From assembly GCF_039542305.1 (NCBI RefSeq), contig NZ_BAABHW010000005.1, positions 62,001-126,000 on the forward strand: a DNA stretch of 64,000 nt, written 5' to 3'. The translations under genes were made by a program, and so were the position numbers. The DNA comes from Roseibacterium beibuensis (GTDB taxonomy: Bacteria; Pseudomonadota; Alphaproteobacteria; Rhodobacterales; Rhodobacteraceae). Shown in pieces: positions 1 through 9,142 of this stretch (the first letter of the stretch is position 1; the number at the start of each line of letters is the position of its first letter). The notes below the pieces were generated by a model, which saw only the letters and a program-made list of their open reading frames with translations, ran no database searches and was not told where the DNA came from.

Positions 1-17
1 TGAGCGCACACCGCGCA

Positions 18-57
18 AGCAACGGCCCCGCGCAGCCCGCGCGGGGCCGTTGCTGTT
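18..57 (+). terminator. Intrinsic terminator of an upstream gene
   Basis: A perfect 16-bp stem (18-33 with 39-54) has a 5-nt loop and a short T run at 54-58. The window opens with TGA, which may be the stop codon of the gene this hairpin terminates; that gene lies outside the window. Confidence 0.7.
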
Positions 58-183
58 TCCCGGCCGGCGTTTCCACCCGGCAACGGCACCCGCAAATGAC
101 CCCGACGCAGGTCTTTTTGCCCTTGTTTCACGAAACCGCCCACATCATGTGACCCCTGCGCGCAAGACCGGAGAGATGTCCCG

Positions 184-1196
<1,013 letters not shown>

Positions 1197-1200
<4 letters not shown>

Positions 1201-1796
1201 GCGGGCTTGCGCGCGATCAGATCGACCAGGGCGGATCGGCCCGCGTGCCCGATCCCTTCCTCGATCTCGGCGTCGTAATCGGCGAGGCGCAGGATCTCCC
1301 ACCCGTCGAAGGCGGCCGCCAATTGCGTTATCGTGTACATGTTCTCGCGGCGTCCTGGGCCGCCGGTGCCGTACTCGACCTGCCGCGGCGCATAGCCATG
1401 CAGCAACATCAGCCCGCCGGGCCGCACGGCGCGCGCCATGTCGGCCAGCATCCGGTCTCGTTGCGGCGGGCCGAGGAACTGGATGAAGATGCCGACCACG
1501 GCGTCGACTTGCTGCGACCAGTCCCACGCTTCGATGCCGGCGACCTGGAAATCGACCACGACACCGCGCGTCGCTGCCAGCTTTCGAGCCTTCTCCACGG
1601 CGACGGGACTGGCATCGAAAGCGGTCACGTCATGGCCCAGCGCCGCCAGGTGCACCGAGTTGCGCCCCTCGCCATCGGCCGCTGAAAGAACCCTGCTGCC
1701 GGGTCCGAGCACATGCGCCCAGTCCGCAAGGAACCCCGCTGGCGCGGTTCCGTACACGTAGTCTTCGCGGTCGAACCGCGCGTCCCATCCGCTCAT
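1197..1796 (-). CDS. Class I SAM-dependent methyltransferase (TehB-like)
   Basis: 199 aa. It has a Rossmann-type methyltransferase core: motif I is degenerate (VLSAADGEGRNSVHLA, residues about 36-51), followed by the acidic strand end VTAFDASPVAVEKA, an IEAWDW/VVGIF region for motifs II/III, and the typical RPGGLMLLHGY segment. The opening (WDARFDREDYVYGTAPAGFLA) matches small methyltransferases annotated as tellurite-resistance TehB-like or thiopurine-type. The substrate cannot be read from sequence. It is convergent with the homocysteine methyltransferase and overlaps it by the 4-nt CTAG. Confidence 0.8.
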
Positions 1797-1854
1797 CGCC
1801 TGCCCCCATGTCCGGTCCCCCCGCAGGTATGGGGCGCAACTCCCTCCGACAAGG

Positions 1855-1921
1855 CCGTTTTTCTCGAGAAAAACGGACCGGAAAACCGGGGTTTTCCGAA
1901 ACGGAAATCTCGAGATTTCCG
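1855..1921. repeat. Three consecutive palindromes between two minus-strand genes
   Basis: A perfect 22-bp palindrome at 1855-1876 (core TTCTCGAGAA) is followed by a 9-bp stem with 2-nt loop at 1879-1898 (arms CGGAAAACC/GGTTTTCCG) and a perfect 20-bp palindrome at 1902-1921 (core ATCTCGAGAT). It lies downstream of the radical SAM gene and upstream of the methyltransferase, both read leftward. It could end the upstream transcript or be an interspersed palindromic element; there is no clear T run. Confidence 0.75.
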
Positions 1922-1931
1922 GTCCCTTCCG

Positions 1932-3017
1932 TTACAGCAGGTCCAGTTGATCACCCGGTCGCGGCGGGCGGTGAAACAGGTCGCAGCGCAGGCGCGGCTG
2001 TTCGGTATCGAGGCCCAGCGCCCGGGTCGCGCGGGCAACGCGCTGCTGGATCAGCTCCGCCCAGATCCCCTGCCCTTTCAGGCGCTTGCCCCATTCGGGA
2101 TCATAGTCGCGCCCGCCATGCATGTCGCGGATCTTGGACATGATGCGCGCGGCCCTGTCCGGGTAATGTTCGGCCAGCCAGTCGGCCCACAGCCCCGCCA
2201 CCTCGCGCGGCAGGCGCAGGGGAATGGTCGAGGCGGCCACCGCGCCCGCCTCGCGCGCGGCGCTCAGGATCGCTTCCAGCTCATGATCGCTCAGCCCCGG
2301 CACCAGCGGAGAGGCCATGACCCGCACCGGGCACCCCGCCCGTGCCAGCGTCTCGATGGCGCGCAACCGGCGCGCGGGCGACGGCACGCGCGGCTCCATC
2401 CGGCGCGATAACTCGGGGTCCAGCGTCGTGATGGAAATCCCCACGCGCGCCAGCCCCGCCAGCCCCATCTCGCCCAAGATATCCGCGTCACGTTCGATCA
2501 GCGCCCCCTTGGTCACCACGGCGACCGGGTGGCGATAGTCGGATAGCACCTGCAGCAGCGCGCGCATGATGCGCCGCTCGCGTTCGATCGGCTGGTAGGG
2601 ATCGGTGTTGGTGCCGATGGCGATGACCTTGGGCACGTAACTTGGCGCACGAAGTTCCCGCTCCAGCACCCGGGGCGCCTCGGGGCGCGCGATCAGCCGG
2701 GTTTCGAAATCGAGGCCGGGGGACAGGCCCAGATAGGCATGGCTGGGCCGGGCAAAGCAGTAGATGCAGCCATGCTCGCACCCCCGATAAGGGTTGATCG
2801 ACCGGTCGAAACTGAGGTCGGGCGAGGTGTTGCGCGTGATGACCTTGCGCGGCACCTCGTCTGAAACCTCGGTGCGCAAAAGCGGCGCATCCTCCCCGTC
2901 GCCATGCCATCCATCGGGTTCGGCCACGCGGTCGAAGCGTTCGAACCGCCCGGCATGGTTGGCCGTGGCCGCCCGTCCACGCCGACGCGCCGTTGTCATG
3001 TCGGGGTCATGCACCAT
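1932..3017 (-). CDS. PA0069-family radical SAM protein (SplB/photolyase-like COG1533)
   Basis: 361 aa. The radical SAM cluster motif is CEHGCIYC (around residues 80-87), i.e. C-x3-C-x2-C, followed by an SPL-type TIM barrel with the IGTNTDPYQPIER segment typical of PA0069 proteins. The family is related to spore photoproduct lyase but its reaction is not established. The N-terminus is basic (TTARRRGRAATANH). ATG 3017 gives the longest form and ATG 2999 is equally possible; neither has a good ribosome site. A GTTC-N7-GTTC LexA-type box sits immediately upstream, suggesting damage-inducible expression. It is divergent from the corrinoid gene. Confidence 0.85.
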   Translation of the reverse strand: MVHDPDMTTARRRGRAATANHAGRFERFDRVAEPDGWHGDGEDAPLLRTEVSDEVPRKVITRNTSPDLSFDRSINPYRGCEHGCIYCFARPSHAYLGLSPGLDFETRLIARPEAPRVLERELRAPSYVPKVIAIGTNTDPYQPIERERRIMRALLQVLSDYRHPVAVVTKGALIERDADILGEMGLAGLARVGISITTLDPELSRRMEPRVPSPARRLRAIETLARAGCPVRVMASPLVPGLSDHELEAILSAAREAGAVAASTIPLRLPREVAGLWADWLAEHYPDRAARIMSKIRDMHGGRDYDPEWGKRLKGQGIWAELIQQRVARATRALGLDTEQPRLRCDLFHRPPRPGDQLDLL

Positions 3018-3029
3018 GGCGCGAAACTA

Positions 3030-3044
3030 GAACATACAGGGAAC
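3030..3044 (-). promoter_or_regulatory. LexA-type operator (GTTC-N7-GTTC)
   Basis: The plus strand reads GAAC-ATACAGG-GAAC, the exact direct-repeat spacing of the alphaproteobacterial LexA box. On the strand of the radical SAM gene it lies 13-27 bp before ATG 3017 (31-45 bp before ATG 2999), a position suited to repression. Seen directly; binding is inferred. Confidence 0.55.
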
Positions 3045-3166
3045 ATTCTCAAGCGCAGGTCGCGGCCTGCAAGAACCATGTCGCAAATCGCCATGTGCGC
3101 CCGCCGCAATTGACTAGGTATCTGGCTCAGGCCATGTGGCCGGGCCCGCATGAAGGAGACGCGCGG

Positions 3167-3874
3167 ATGTCCGAAGAAGAGGACGACATCATCCTGTCGG
3201 AACTGGATGACGAGGAACTCGTCCAGCAAATGTTCGACGACCTCTATGACGGGTTGAAGGAAGAGATCGAGGAAGCGGTTCACATCCTGCTCGACCGCGG
3301 GTGGGAGCCGTATGACATCCTGACCAAGGCCCTAGTGGGCGGCATGACCATCGTCGGCAACGATTTCCGCGACGGGATCCTCTTCGTGCCCGAGGTGCTG
3401 ATGGCGGCCGGCGCGATGAAGGGCGGCATGGCCATCCTCAAGCCGCTGCTGGCCGAAACAGGCGCACCGCGCATCGGCAAGATGGTGATCGGCACCGTCA
3501 AGGGCGACATCCACGATATCGGCAAGAACCTCGTGTCGATGATGATGGAAGGCGCAGGGTTCGAAGTGGTCGACCTCGGCATCAACAACCCGGTCGAAGC
3601 CTATCTCGAAGCGCTGGAGACCGAAGGTCCGGATATCCTCGGCATGTCGGCGCTGCTGACCACCACGATGCCCTACATGAAGGTCGTCATCGACACGATG
3701 ACCGAGAAAGGCATCCGCGACGATTACATCGTTCTGGTCGGCGGCGCGCCTTTGAACGAGGAATTCGGCCGCGCCATCGGGGCCGACGCCTATTGCCGGG
3801 ATGCCGCCGTGGCGGTGGAGACGGCCAAGGAATTCGTCCTGCGCAAGCACAACCAGATGGCCGCCGGCGCCTGA
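3167..3874 (+). CDS. Corrinoid (B12-binding) protein, MetH-like cobalamin module
   Basis: 235 aa. It has an N-terminal helical B12-binding cap (about 15-100) and a Rossmann-like cobalamin domain with DIHDIG (114-119; H116 is the lower cobalt ligand), the SALLTTTMPYMK segment and GGAPLNEEFGRAIGAD. This is the layout of MtbC/MtmC and of the MetH cobalamin module without methyltransferase domains. ATG 3167 follows the GAAGGAGAC ribosome site; a longer reading from upstream is in-frame but not conserved-looking. The first 20 residues are strongly acidic. It probably carries the methyl group for the homocysteine methyltransferase at 184-1200 (inference). A strong terminator follows. Confidence 0.9.
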   Translation: MSEEEDDIILSELDDEELVQQMFDDLYDGLKEEIEEAVHILLDRGWEPYDILTKALVGGMTIVGNDFRDGILFVPEVLMAAGAMKGGMAILKPLLAETGAPRIGKMVIGTVKGDIHDIGKNLVSMMMEGAGFEVVDLGINNPVEAYLEALETEGPDILGMSALLTTTMPYMKVVIDTMTEKGIRDDYIVLVGGAPLNEEFGRAIGADAYCRDAAVAVETAKEFVLRKHNQMAAGA

Positions 3875-3900
3875 CGCCCCGGAGCATATGGCATCGAGAC

Positions 3901-3930
3901 GGGCGGCGCGACACGGGCGCCGCCCTTTTT
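3901..3930 (+). terminator. Intrinsic terminator of the corrinoid protein gene
   Basis: A 9-bp GC stem (3901-3909 with 3917-3925) is followed by TTTTT at 3926-3930, 27 nt after the corrinoid gene stop. Confidence 0.85.
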
Positions 3931-4010
3931 CGTTTCGCAGGGTGAGGCTTGTGAAGAGGCGCGCCCTCTTTGGGCTTGCAGGCGCCGTGCCATAGGTCTT
4001 TTGTCGCCGC

Positions 4011-4745
4011 ATGACCCTCTATGCCATCGGCGATATCCACGGACACCTGACCAAGCTGCGCGCGGCGCACGCCCGCATCGACGCGGACCGGGCCGCCCAT
4101 GGCACCGGCTCGGCCCCGCTGATCCATATCGGCGATCTGGTGGATCGCGGGCCGGACAGCGCGGGCGTGATCGCCTACCTGATGCGCCTGCGGGCAAGCG
4201 ATCCGCGCATTGTCACGCTGACCGGCAATCACGACGCCATGCTGACGCGCTGGCTGGAGACGGGGCCCGGCCCCGATCCGCGCGACCCGCCGCATGTGCG
4301 CTACCTCTCCGACAAGGCCGGCGGCGGTGCAACGCTGGCCTCCTACGATGTCGATCCGACAGGGCCGCCCGACGAGGTGCATGAAGAGGCCGTCGCCCGC
4401 ATTCCGCGCGCCCATCGCGAGTTCCTTGCGGGCTTGCCGCGCTGGCACCGAGCGGGGGAGTGCCTGTTCGTACATGCGGGCATCCGCCCCGGCATCCCGT
4501 TCGAGGACCAAGACCCCGAGGAGCTGATCTGGATCCGCGACGGGTTCCTCGACGACCCGCACGATCACGGGCCTCTGGTCGTGCATGGCCATACCCCGGT
4601 CGAGGATGTCACCCATGCAGGCAACCGGCTGGCCATCGACACCGGCGCGGCCTATGGCGGGCCGCTTTCGGCGGTGGCGATAGAGGGGCGCGACGTGTTC
4701 CTGCTGACCGAGGACGGACGCCTGCCCGTCCCGCGCCCGCGCTGA
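4011..4745 (+). CDS. PPP-family metallophosphoesterase (serine/threonine phosphatase-like)
   Basis: 244 aa. All PPP signature blocks are present in order: GDIHG (residues 7-11), GDLVDRG (about 41-47), GNHD (about 71-74), FVHAGIRP and VVHGHTP with the metal-binding histidines. Length and motifs fit bacterial PrpA/ApaH-like phosphatases; whether the substrate is a phosphoprotein or a dinucleotide polyphosphate is not decidable here. Its TGA overlaps the ATG of the next gene by one base (TGATG), so the two are probably translationally coupled. Confidence 0.85.
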   Translation: MTLYAIGDIHGHLTKLRAAHARIDADRAAHGTGSAPLIHIGDLVDRGPDSAGVIAYLMRLRASDPRIVTLTGNHDAMLTRWLETGPGPDPRDPPHVRYLSDKAGGGATLASYDVDPTGPPDEVHEEAVARIPRAHREFLAGLPRWHRAGECLFVHAGIRPGIPFEDQDPEELIWIRDGFLDDPHDHGPLVVHGHTPVEDVTHAGNRLAIDTGAAYGGPLSAVAIEGRDVFLLTEDGRLPVPRPR

Positions 4746-5602
4746 TGCCCGCCCGCGACATCCTGCTGGTGCTGGTGGTCGTCCTCGCCTGGGGGTCGAA
4801 CTTCACCGCGATGAAGATCGGGCTGGAGGAGTTGCCGCCGCTTCTGTTCGTCGGATTGCGTTTCGCGATCCTGCTGCCGCTTCTGGCCTTCTTCCGCAAA
4901 CCCGCGCCCTGGTGGACGATCCTCGGCGTGGGCGCGTTCATCAACACCGGGCAATTCGCGTTTCTGTTCACCGCGATGCGGGCCGACGTAACGGCGGGGC
5001 TGGCCAGCCTGATCCTGCAAAGCCAGGCCCCGATCACCATCATCCTGGCCGCGATCTTCTTTCGCGAACGGGTCCGCTGGGTGCAGGCGGTGGGGATCGC
5101 GCTGGCCTGCGCGGGCCTTGCGCTGTTCGGGATCGCGGGGGGCGGCAATGTCACCCTGTTGGGGCTTGGCCTCATCCTGATCGGCGCGCTTTCCTGGGCC
5201 TGCGGCAACCTCGTGCTGCGCAAATCGCCCGGCGTGAACATGACCGCGTTGTTTGTCTGGGCGAGCCTCGTGCCGCCCCTGCCCATGCTGGGCCTGTCGC
5301 TGGCCTGGGAGGGGAGCGACCCGTTCGGCCAGATCGCGGCACTCAGCCTCACGGGCTGGCTGGCGGTGGCCTATGTCGCCTTCATCTCGACGGTGCTGGG
5401 CTTTTCGATCTGGGGCAACCTCCTGTCGCGCCACCCTGCGGCCTCGGTCACGCCCTTCGCGCTGCTGATCCCGGTGGTGGGCCTTACGGTCGCTGCGCTC
5501 GTTCTGGGCGAAACCATCACCGGGGGCGAGGCGCTGGCGGCGCTGGTGGTGCTGTCGGGGCTGGTCCTGGCCGTTCTGGGGCCGCGTTTCGTCGCGCGCT
5601 GA
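4745..5602 (+). CDS. EamA/DMT-family transporter
   Basis: 285 aa integral membrane protein with about ten hydrophobic helices arranged as two EamA repeats, each with the usual conserved glycines and the second ending in ALVLGETITGGEALAALVVLSG. It is a drug/metabolite transporter-superfamily exporter of unknown substrate. The ATG start at 4745 is chosen because it overlaps the preceding TGA as TGATG; the frame stays open upstream but there reads against the phosphatase. A second, unrelated EamA gene lies at 6771. Confidence 0.85.
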   Translation: MPARDILLVLVVVLAWGSNFTAMKIGLEELPPLLFVGLRFAILLPLLAFFRKPAPWWTILGVGAFINTGQFAFLFTAMRADVTAGLASLILQSQAPITIILAAIFFRERVRWVQAVGIALACAGLALFGIAGGGNVTLLGLGLILIGALSWACGNLVLRKSPGVNMTALFVWASLVPPLPMLGLSLAWEGSDPFGQIAALSLTGWLAVAYVAFISTVLGFSIWGNLLSRHPAASVTPFALLIPVVGLTVAALVLGETITGGEALAALVVLSGLVLAVLGPRFVAR

Positions 5603-5656
5603 CCTTCACGCCCGCCCGGCGCAGCCCCATATTGGTCGCGTGAAAGAGGACACCCC

Positions 5657-5821
5657 ATGCCCCCTGCCCGTTTCGCCCTGATCCTTGGCCTCGTCATCAC
5701 CGCCGCCGCCGCAACTGTGGCGCTTGCGGCTTGGGTCGGCCCGGTGGCGGGCGGTGCGTCGATGGGCGGCCTCCTGCTTGCGGCCCTTGTCGCCCGCGCA
5801 TTGCTGGGACGCCGCGCGTGA
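5657..5821 (+). CDS. Small two-helix membrane protein, 54 aa
   Basis: 54 aa, almost entirely hydrophobic: helix 1 at about 6-27 (ALILGLVITAAAATVALAAW), a short glycine turn, then helix 2 (GGLLLAALVARALL), ending in basic residues. GAAAGAGG lies 8 nt before the ATG, and the last codons overlap the GTG start of the DUF1638 gene (GTGA), which supports real translation and coupling. The family is not recognised. It is too short for most automated gene lists. Confidence 0.65.
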   Translation: MPPARFALILGLVITAAAATVALAAWVGPVAGGASMGGLLLAALVARALLGRRA

Positions 5822-6447
5822 CCTGGCTCGACGATGTCGAACTGACCGAGCATGGCCTGCCGCCCGAGGGGCGTGGCCGTGTCCTGCTGATCGGCTGCGG
5901 GGCGCTGGCGCGCGAAGTGCTGGCGTTGAAGGCCGCGAATGGCTGGGATCACCTCGACCTCGCCTGCCTGCCCGCGATCCTGCACAACCACCCCGAGAAG
6001 ATCCCCGATGCCGTCGCACAGGAGGTGGCGGCGAACCGGGGCGATTACGCGCAGATCTTCGTGCTCTACGCCGATTGCGGCACGGGCGGTCTGTTGCAGG
6101 CGCGCTGCGCCGAGCTGGGAGTCGAGATGCTGGACGGCCCGCATTGCTACAGCTTTTTCGAGGGGAATGAGGTGTTCGCCGAACGGGGCGAGATGACGGC
6201 CTTCTACCTGACGGATTTCCTTGTCCGGCAATTCGATGCCTTCGTGACGCGCCCGCTCGGCCTCGACCGGCACCCGGGGCTTCGGGACATGTATTTCGGG
6301 AATTACGAGACACTGGTCTACCAGGCCCAGACCGACGACCCCGCGCTGACGGAAAAGGCGCGCGCCTGTGCCGAGCGGCTGGGGCTGGGGTTCGAGCGGC
6401 GGTTCACCGGCTACGGCGACCTGGAAACGGCCCTGCGGCGGCTTTGA
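5818..6447 (+). CDS. DUF1638 protein (corrinoid-system associated)
   Basis: 209 aa starting at GTG 5818, inside the stop codon of the small membrane gene. It has the DUF1638 pattern: an LIGCGALAREV N-terminal nucleotide-fold-like strand-turn, VLYADCGTGG in the middle, DGPHCYSFFEGNE and a FYLTDFLVRQFD helix. Conserved Cys/His (in LIGCGA, YADCG, PHCY) could bind a metal. DUF1638 genes are repeatedly found near corrinoid methyltransferase genes, as here (corrinoid protein 2 kb upstream), but no biochemical role is established to my knowledge. A GC-rich dispersed repeat follows directly. Confidence 0.85.
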   Translation: MTWLDDVELTEHGLPPEGRGRVLLIGCGALAREVLALKAANGWDHLDLACLPAILHNHPEKIPDAVAQEVAANRGDYAQIFVLYADCGTGGLLQARCAELGVEMLDGPHCYSFFEGNEVFAERGEMTAFYLTDFLVRQFDAFVTRPLGLDRHPGLRDMYFGNYETLVYQAQTDDPALTEKARACAERLGLGFERRFTGYGDLETALRRL

Positions 6448-6566
6448 GTCCTCGGGGGATTGCGCCGGGCCTGCGGCCCGTCGCCCCGCGCGGGCTGCGC
6501 CCGCGTTGGGGGCTCTGCCCCCGCCGCCTTTGGCGGCTCCCCCGGCATATTTTTCCGGATAAAGAT
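6448..6566 (-). repeat. GC-rich dispersed repeat, copy 1 (reverse orientation)
   Basis: Directly after the DUF1638 stop lie stacked hairpins: GGGGGC-TCT-GCCCCC (6508-6522), GCCGCC-TTT-GGCGGC (6523-6537), then CCCCCGGCATATTTTTCCGG and an ATAAAGAT end. The same elements, in opposite orientation, recur at 13562 and 25260. It is noncoding; probably a transcription-end or interspersed palindromic element common in this lineage. Confidence 0.7.
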
Positions 6567-6649
6567 GGGTGCAGGTCCGGGCGCGGCGTGACACCGAACG
6601 CAGACAGAAGCCGGGACAGGAACATCGGGCGCAAGGCCGACACGGGGCC

Positions 6650-6673
6650 GCAGAAAATTGCCGAATTTTCTGC
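6650..6673. repeat. AT-rich hairpin upstream of the second EamA transporter
   Basis: A perfect 10-bp stem, GCAGAAAATT and AATTTTCTGC, with loop GCCG, lies about 100 bp before ATG 6771. It stands out from the GC-rich surroundings. No T run follows. It resembles the AT-core palindromes at 1855-1921 in style but not in sequence. Confidence 0.6.
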
Positions 6674-6770
6674 TCGGGCGGCGTCGCGCGGGATCGGAGG
6701 CGATCCAGCCGGTCTTTCCCTCGCCGCGGCGGCGATGTAGGCCAGCCAGGACCCACCCGCGAGGACAGAA

Positions 6771-7673
6771 ATGGATAACATCAAGGGCATGGCATGGATG
6801 ACATTGGCGATGCTGGCCTTCGCGCTGGCCGATATGTTCATCAAGATGACGGTCGACCGCCTGCCCGTGGGCGAGGTGATTCTGTTCTTCGGCGTCGGCG
6901 GGGCGCTGGTTTTCGGGGTCGCGGCCAGGATGCAGGGGGCGAACCTTGCCTCTCCGGCCTTCCTGTCCAAGCCGGTTCTCGCGCGCAATGCCTCGGAAAT
7001 CCTCGGCACGGTCTGTTTCGTCATCGCCCTGTCGAAGATCGAACTGGCGACGCTGTCCTCGGTCATCATGTCGTCGCCGCTGCTCGTGACGCTCGGCGCC
7101 GCCGTGATCCTGGGCGAGCATGTGGGCTGGCGGCGCTGGCTTGCCATCGGGATCGGGATGGTCGGCGTGCTGGTCATCCTGCGCCCCGGCCTGTCCGGGT
7201 TCGAGCCGGCAGCGCTTTGGGCCGTGGGGGCGGCGATCGGCCTGTCGGGCCGTGACCTCGCCACGCGGCCCATCCCGCGCGAGATCTCGACGCTGCTGCT
7301 GGGGTGCTGGGGCTTTCTCGCCGCCGCCAGCGCGGGGGCGGTGCTGCTGATCCTCTTCGGCGGCGCCGTGATGCCCGACGCAACTGAAACCGCGCAGCTT
7401 TTCGGCGCGCTGGCCTGTGCGCTGGTGGCCTATTACGCGATCACCGCGGCCATGCGGGTGGGCGAGATCGGCGTTGTGTCCCCCTTCCGCTACACGCGGC
7501 TTGTCTTTGCCTTCATCATCGCCGCCGTCGTCTTCGGCGAGCGCCCGGATGCGGCGACCCTGATCGGCGCGGGCATCGTGATCGCCACGGGCCTTTATAC
7601 GTTCTGGCGCGAAACGGCGGCGCGGCGGGCTGTGGCGACCTCCCCCCTTCCCACGGGACGCCCCGGGCGTTAG
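6771..7673 (+). CDS. EamA/DMT-family transporter (second copy)
   Basis: 300 aa with ten predicted membrane helices and two EamA repeats; the first repeat contains FADMFIK-like residues, the second ends VVFGERPDAATLIGAGIVIATGLYTFWRE, the usual C-terminal signature. Sequence differs clearly from the transporter at 4745, so this is not a recent duplicate. It starts at ATG 6771 and stands alone with 323 bp of repeat-bearing sequence before it and enolase after it. Substrate unknown. Confidence 0.85.
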   Translation: MDNIKGMAWMTLAMLAFALADMFIKMTVDRLPVGEVILFFGVGGALVFGVAARMQGANLASPAFLSKPVLARNASEILGTVCFVIALSKIELATLSSVIMSSPLLVTLGAAVILGEHVGWRRWLAIGIGMVGVLVILRPGLSGFEPAALWAVGAAIGLSGRDLATRPIPREISTLLLGCWGFLAAASAGAVLLILFGGAVMPDATETAQLFGALACALVAYYAITAAMRVGEIGVVSPFRYTRLVFAFIIAAVVFGERPDAATLIGAGIVIATGLYTFWRETAARRAVATSPLPTGRPGR

Positions 7674-7715
7674 ACCCTGCGGCAACCGAAACGGCTGCAA
7701 GCGGAGCTGCCCCAC

Positions 7716-8993
7716 ATGAGCTACATCATCGACATCCACGCGCGCGAAATCCTCGACAGCCGTGGCAACCCGACCGTCGAAGTGGACGTCACGCTGGAAG
7801 ACGGCACCCTGGGTCGCGCCGCCGTGCCCTCGGGCGCGTCGACCGGCGTGCATGAGGCCGTCGAGCGCCGCGACGGCGACAAGGCCCGCTACATGGGCAA
7901 GGGCGTGCTGGAGGCCGTGGCCGCCGTGAACGGCGAGATCGCCGAGGCACTGGTGGGGTTCGACGCCACCGAGCAGGAGGCCATCGACGCCGCCATGTGC
8001 GAGCTGGACGGCACCGAGAACAAGGGCCGGCTGGGCGCAAACGCCATCCTCGGCGTTAGCCTCGCCACCGCCAAGGCCGCGGCCGATTTCACCGCGCAGC
8101 CGCTGTATCGCTACGTCGGCGGCACCGCTGCCCATGTCCTTCCCGTGCCCATGATGAACATCATCAATGGCGGCGAGCATGCCGACAACCCGATCGACAT
8201 CCAGGAATTCATGATCATGCCGGTCGCGGCCTCCTCGGTCGCCGAAGCCGTGCGCATGGGGGCCGAGGTGTTTCACACGCTGAAGAAAGAGCTGTCGGCG
8301 GCGGGCCTGTCCACGGGCATCGGCGACGAGGGCGGCTTTGCGCCCAACCTGAACTCCACCCGCGACGCGCTGGATTTCATCCTGCGCTCGATCGAGAAGG
8401 CGGGCTACACGCCGGGCGACGACATCATGCTGGCGCTCGACTGCGCCTCGACCGAGTATTTCAAGGACGGCAAATACGTCATGGCGGGCGAAGGCAAGAC
8501 GCTCTCGGCCGAGGAAAACGTCGCCTATCTCGAGGCGCTCTGCGGGGATTACCCGATCCTGTCCATCGAGGATGGCTGCTCCGAGGATGACTGGGAAGGC
8601 TGGAAGATGCTGACCGACACGCTGGGCGACCGCGTGCAGCTGGTGGGCGACGACCTGTTCGTGACCAACCCCGCGCGCCTGGCCGAAGGGATCGAGAAGG
8701 GCTGCGGCAATTCCCTGCTGGTGAAGGTCAACCAGATCGGCACCCTGTCCGAGACCATGGCCGCCGTGAACCTCGCCCATCGCAACCGCATGACCTGCGT
8801 CATGTCGCACCGCTCGGGCGAGACCGAGGACGCCACTATCGCGGACCTCGCCGTGGCCACGAATTGCGGACAGATCAAGACCGGGTCGCTGGCGCGCTCG
8901 GACCGGCTGGCGAAATACAACCAGTTGATCCGCATCGAGGAAATGCTGGACGAGACCGCGCATTACGCGGGCAAGGGCATCCTGCGCGGCTGA
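7716..8993 (+). CDS. eno: Enolase
   Basis: 425 aa, full length for bacterial enolase. It interconverts 2-phosphoglycerate and phosphoenolpyruvate in glycolysis. Visible signatures are the N-terminal AREILDSRGNPTVEVDV, the GASTG loop, GDEGGFAPN, the Mg-binding Asp/Glu in LALDCASTEY, LSIEDG and DDLFVTN, catalytic Lys in LLVKVNQIGT, and MSHRSGETED. It is a single gene with its own strong terminator. Confidence 0.98.
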   Translation: MSYIIDIHAREILDSRGNPTVEVDVTLEDGTLGRAAVPSGASTGVHEAVERRDGDKARYMGKGVLEAVAAVNGEIAEALVGFDATEQEAIDAAMCELDGTENKGRLGANAILGVSLATAKAAADFTAQPLYRYVGGTAAHVLPVPMMNIINGGEHADNPIDIQEFMIMPVAASSVAEAVRMGAEVFHTLKKELSAAGLSTGIGDEGGFAPNLNSTRDALDFILRSIEKAGYTPGDDIMLALDCASTEYFKDGKYVMAGEGKTLSAEENVAYLEALCGDYPILSIEDGCSEDDWEGWKMLTDTLGDRVQLVGDDLFVTNPARLAEGIEKGCGNSLLVKVNQIGTLSETMAAVNLAHRNRMTCVMSHRSGETEDATIADLAVATNCGQIKTGSLARSDRLAKYNQLIRIEEMLDETAHYAGKGILRG

Positions 8994-9018
8994 GCCTGCC
9001 GCCTGAATGACGCTTTCG

Positions 9019-9048
9019 AAAAGGCCGGGTCCAAAAACCCGGCCTTTT
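9019..9048 (+). terminator. Intrinsic terminator of eno
   Basis: A 10-bp stem, AAGGCCGGGT with ACCCGGCCTT (9021-9030/9037-9046), extended by AA/TT pairs, ends in TTTT 25 nt after the enolase stop. Confidence 0.9.
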
Positions 9049-9142
9049 CCACATCCCGCTTGCATCACCCCAAAAGGTAAACCCGGGCAATGCAACGCTT
9101 TCTCTGGACCTCGGGGGGCGTGCGTTTCAATCTGGGCATGGA

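Noticed and set aside
58..183. Possible SAM or cobalamin riboswitch before the homocysteine methyltransferase
   Set aside because: The 126-bp leader shows no recognisable B12-box or SAM-II core and no clear pairing scheme; not supported.
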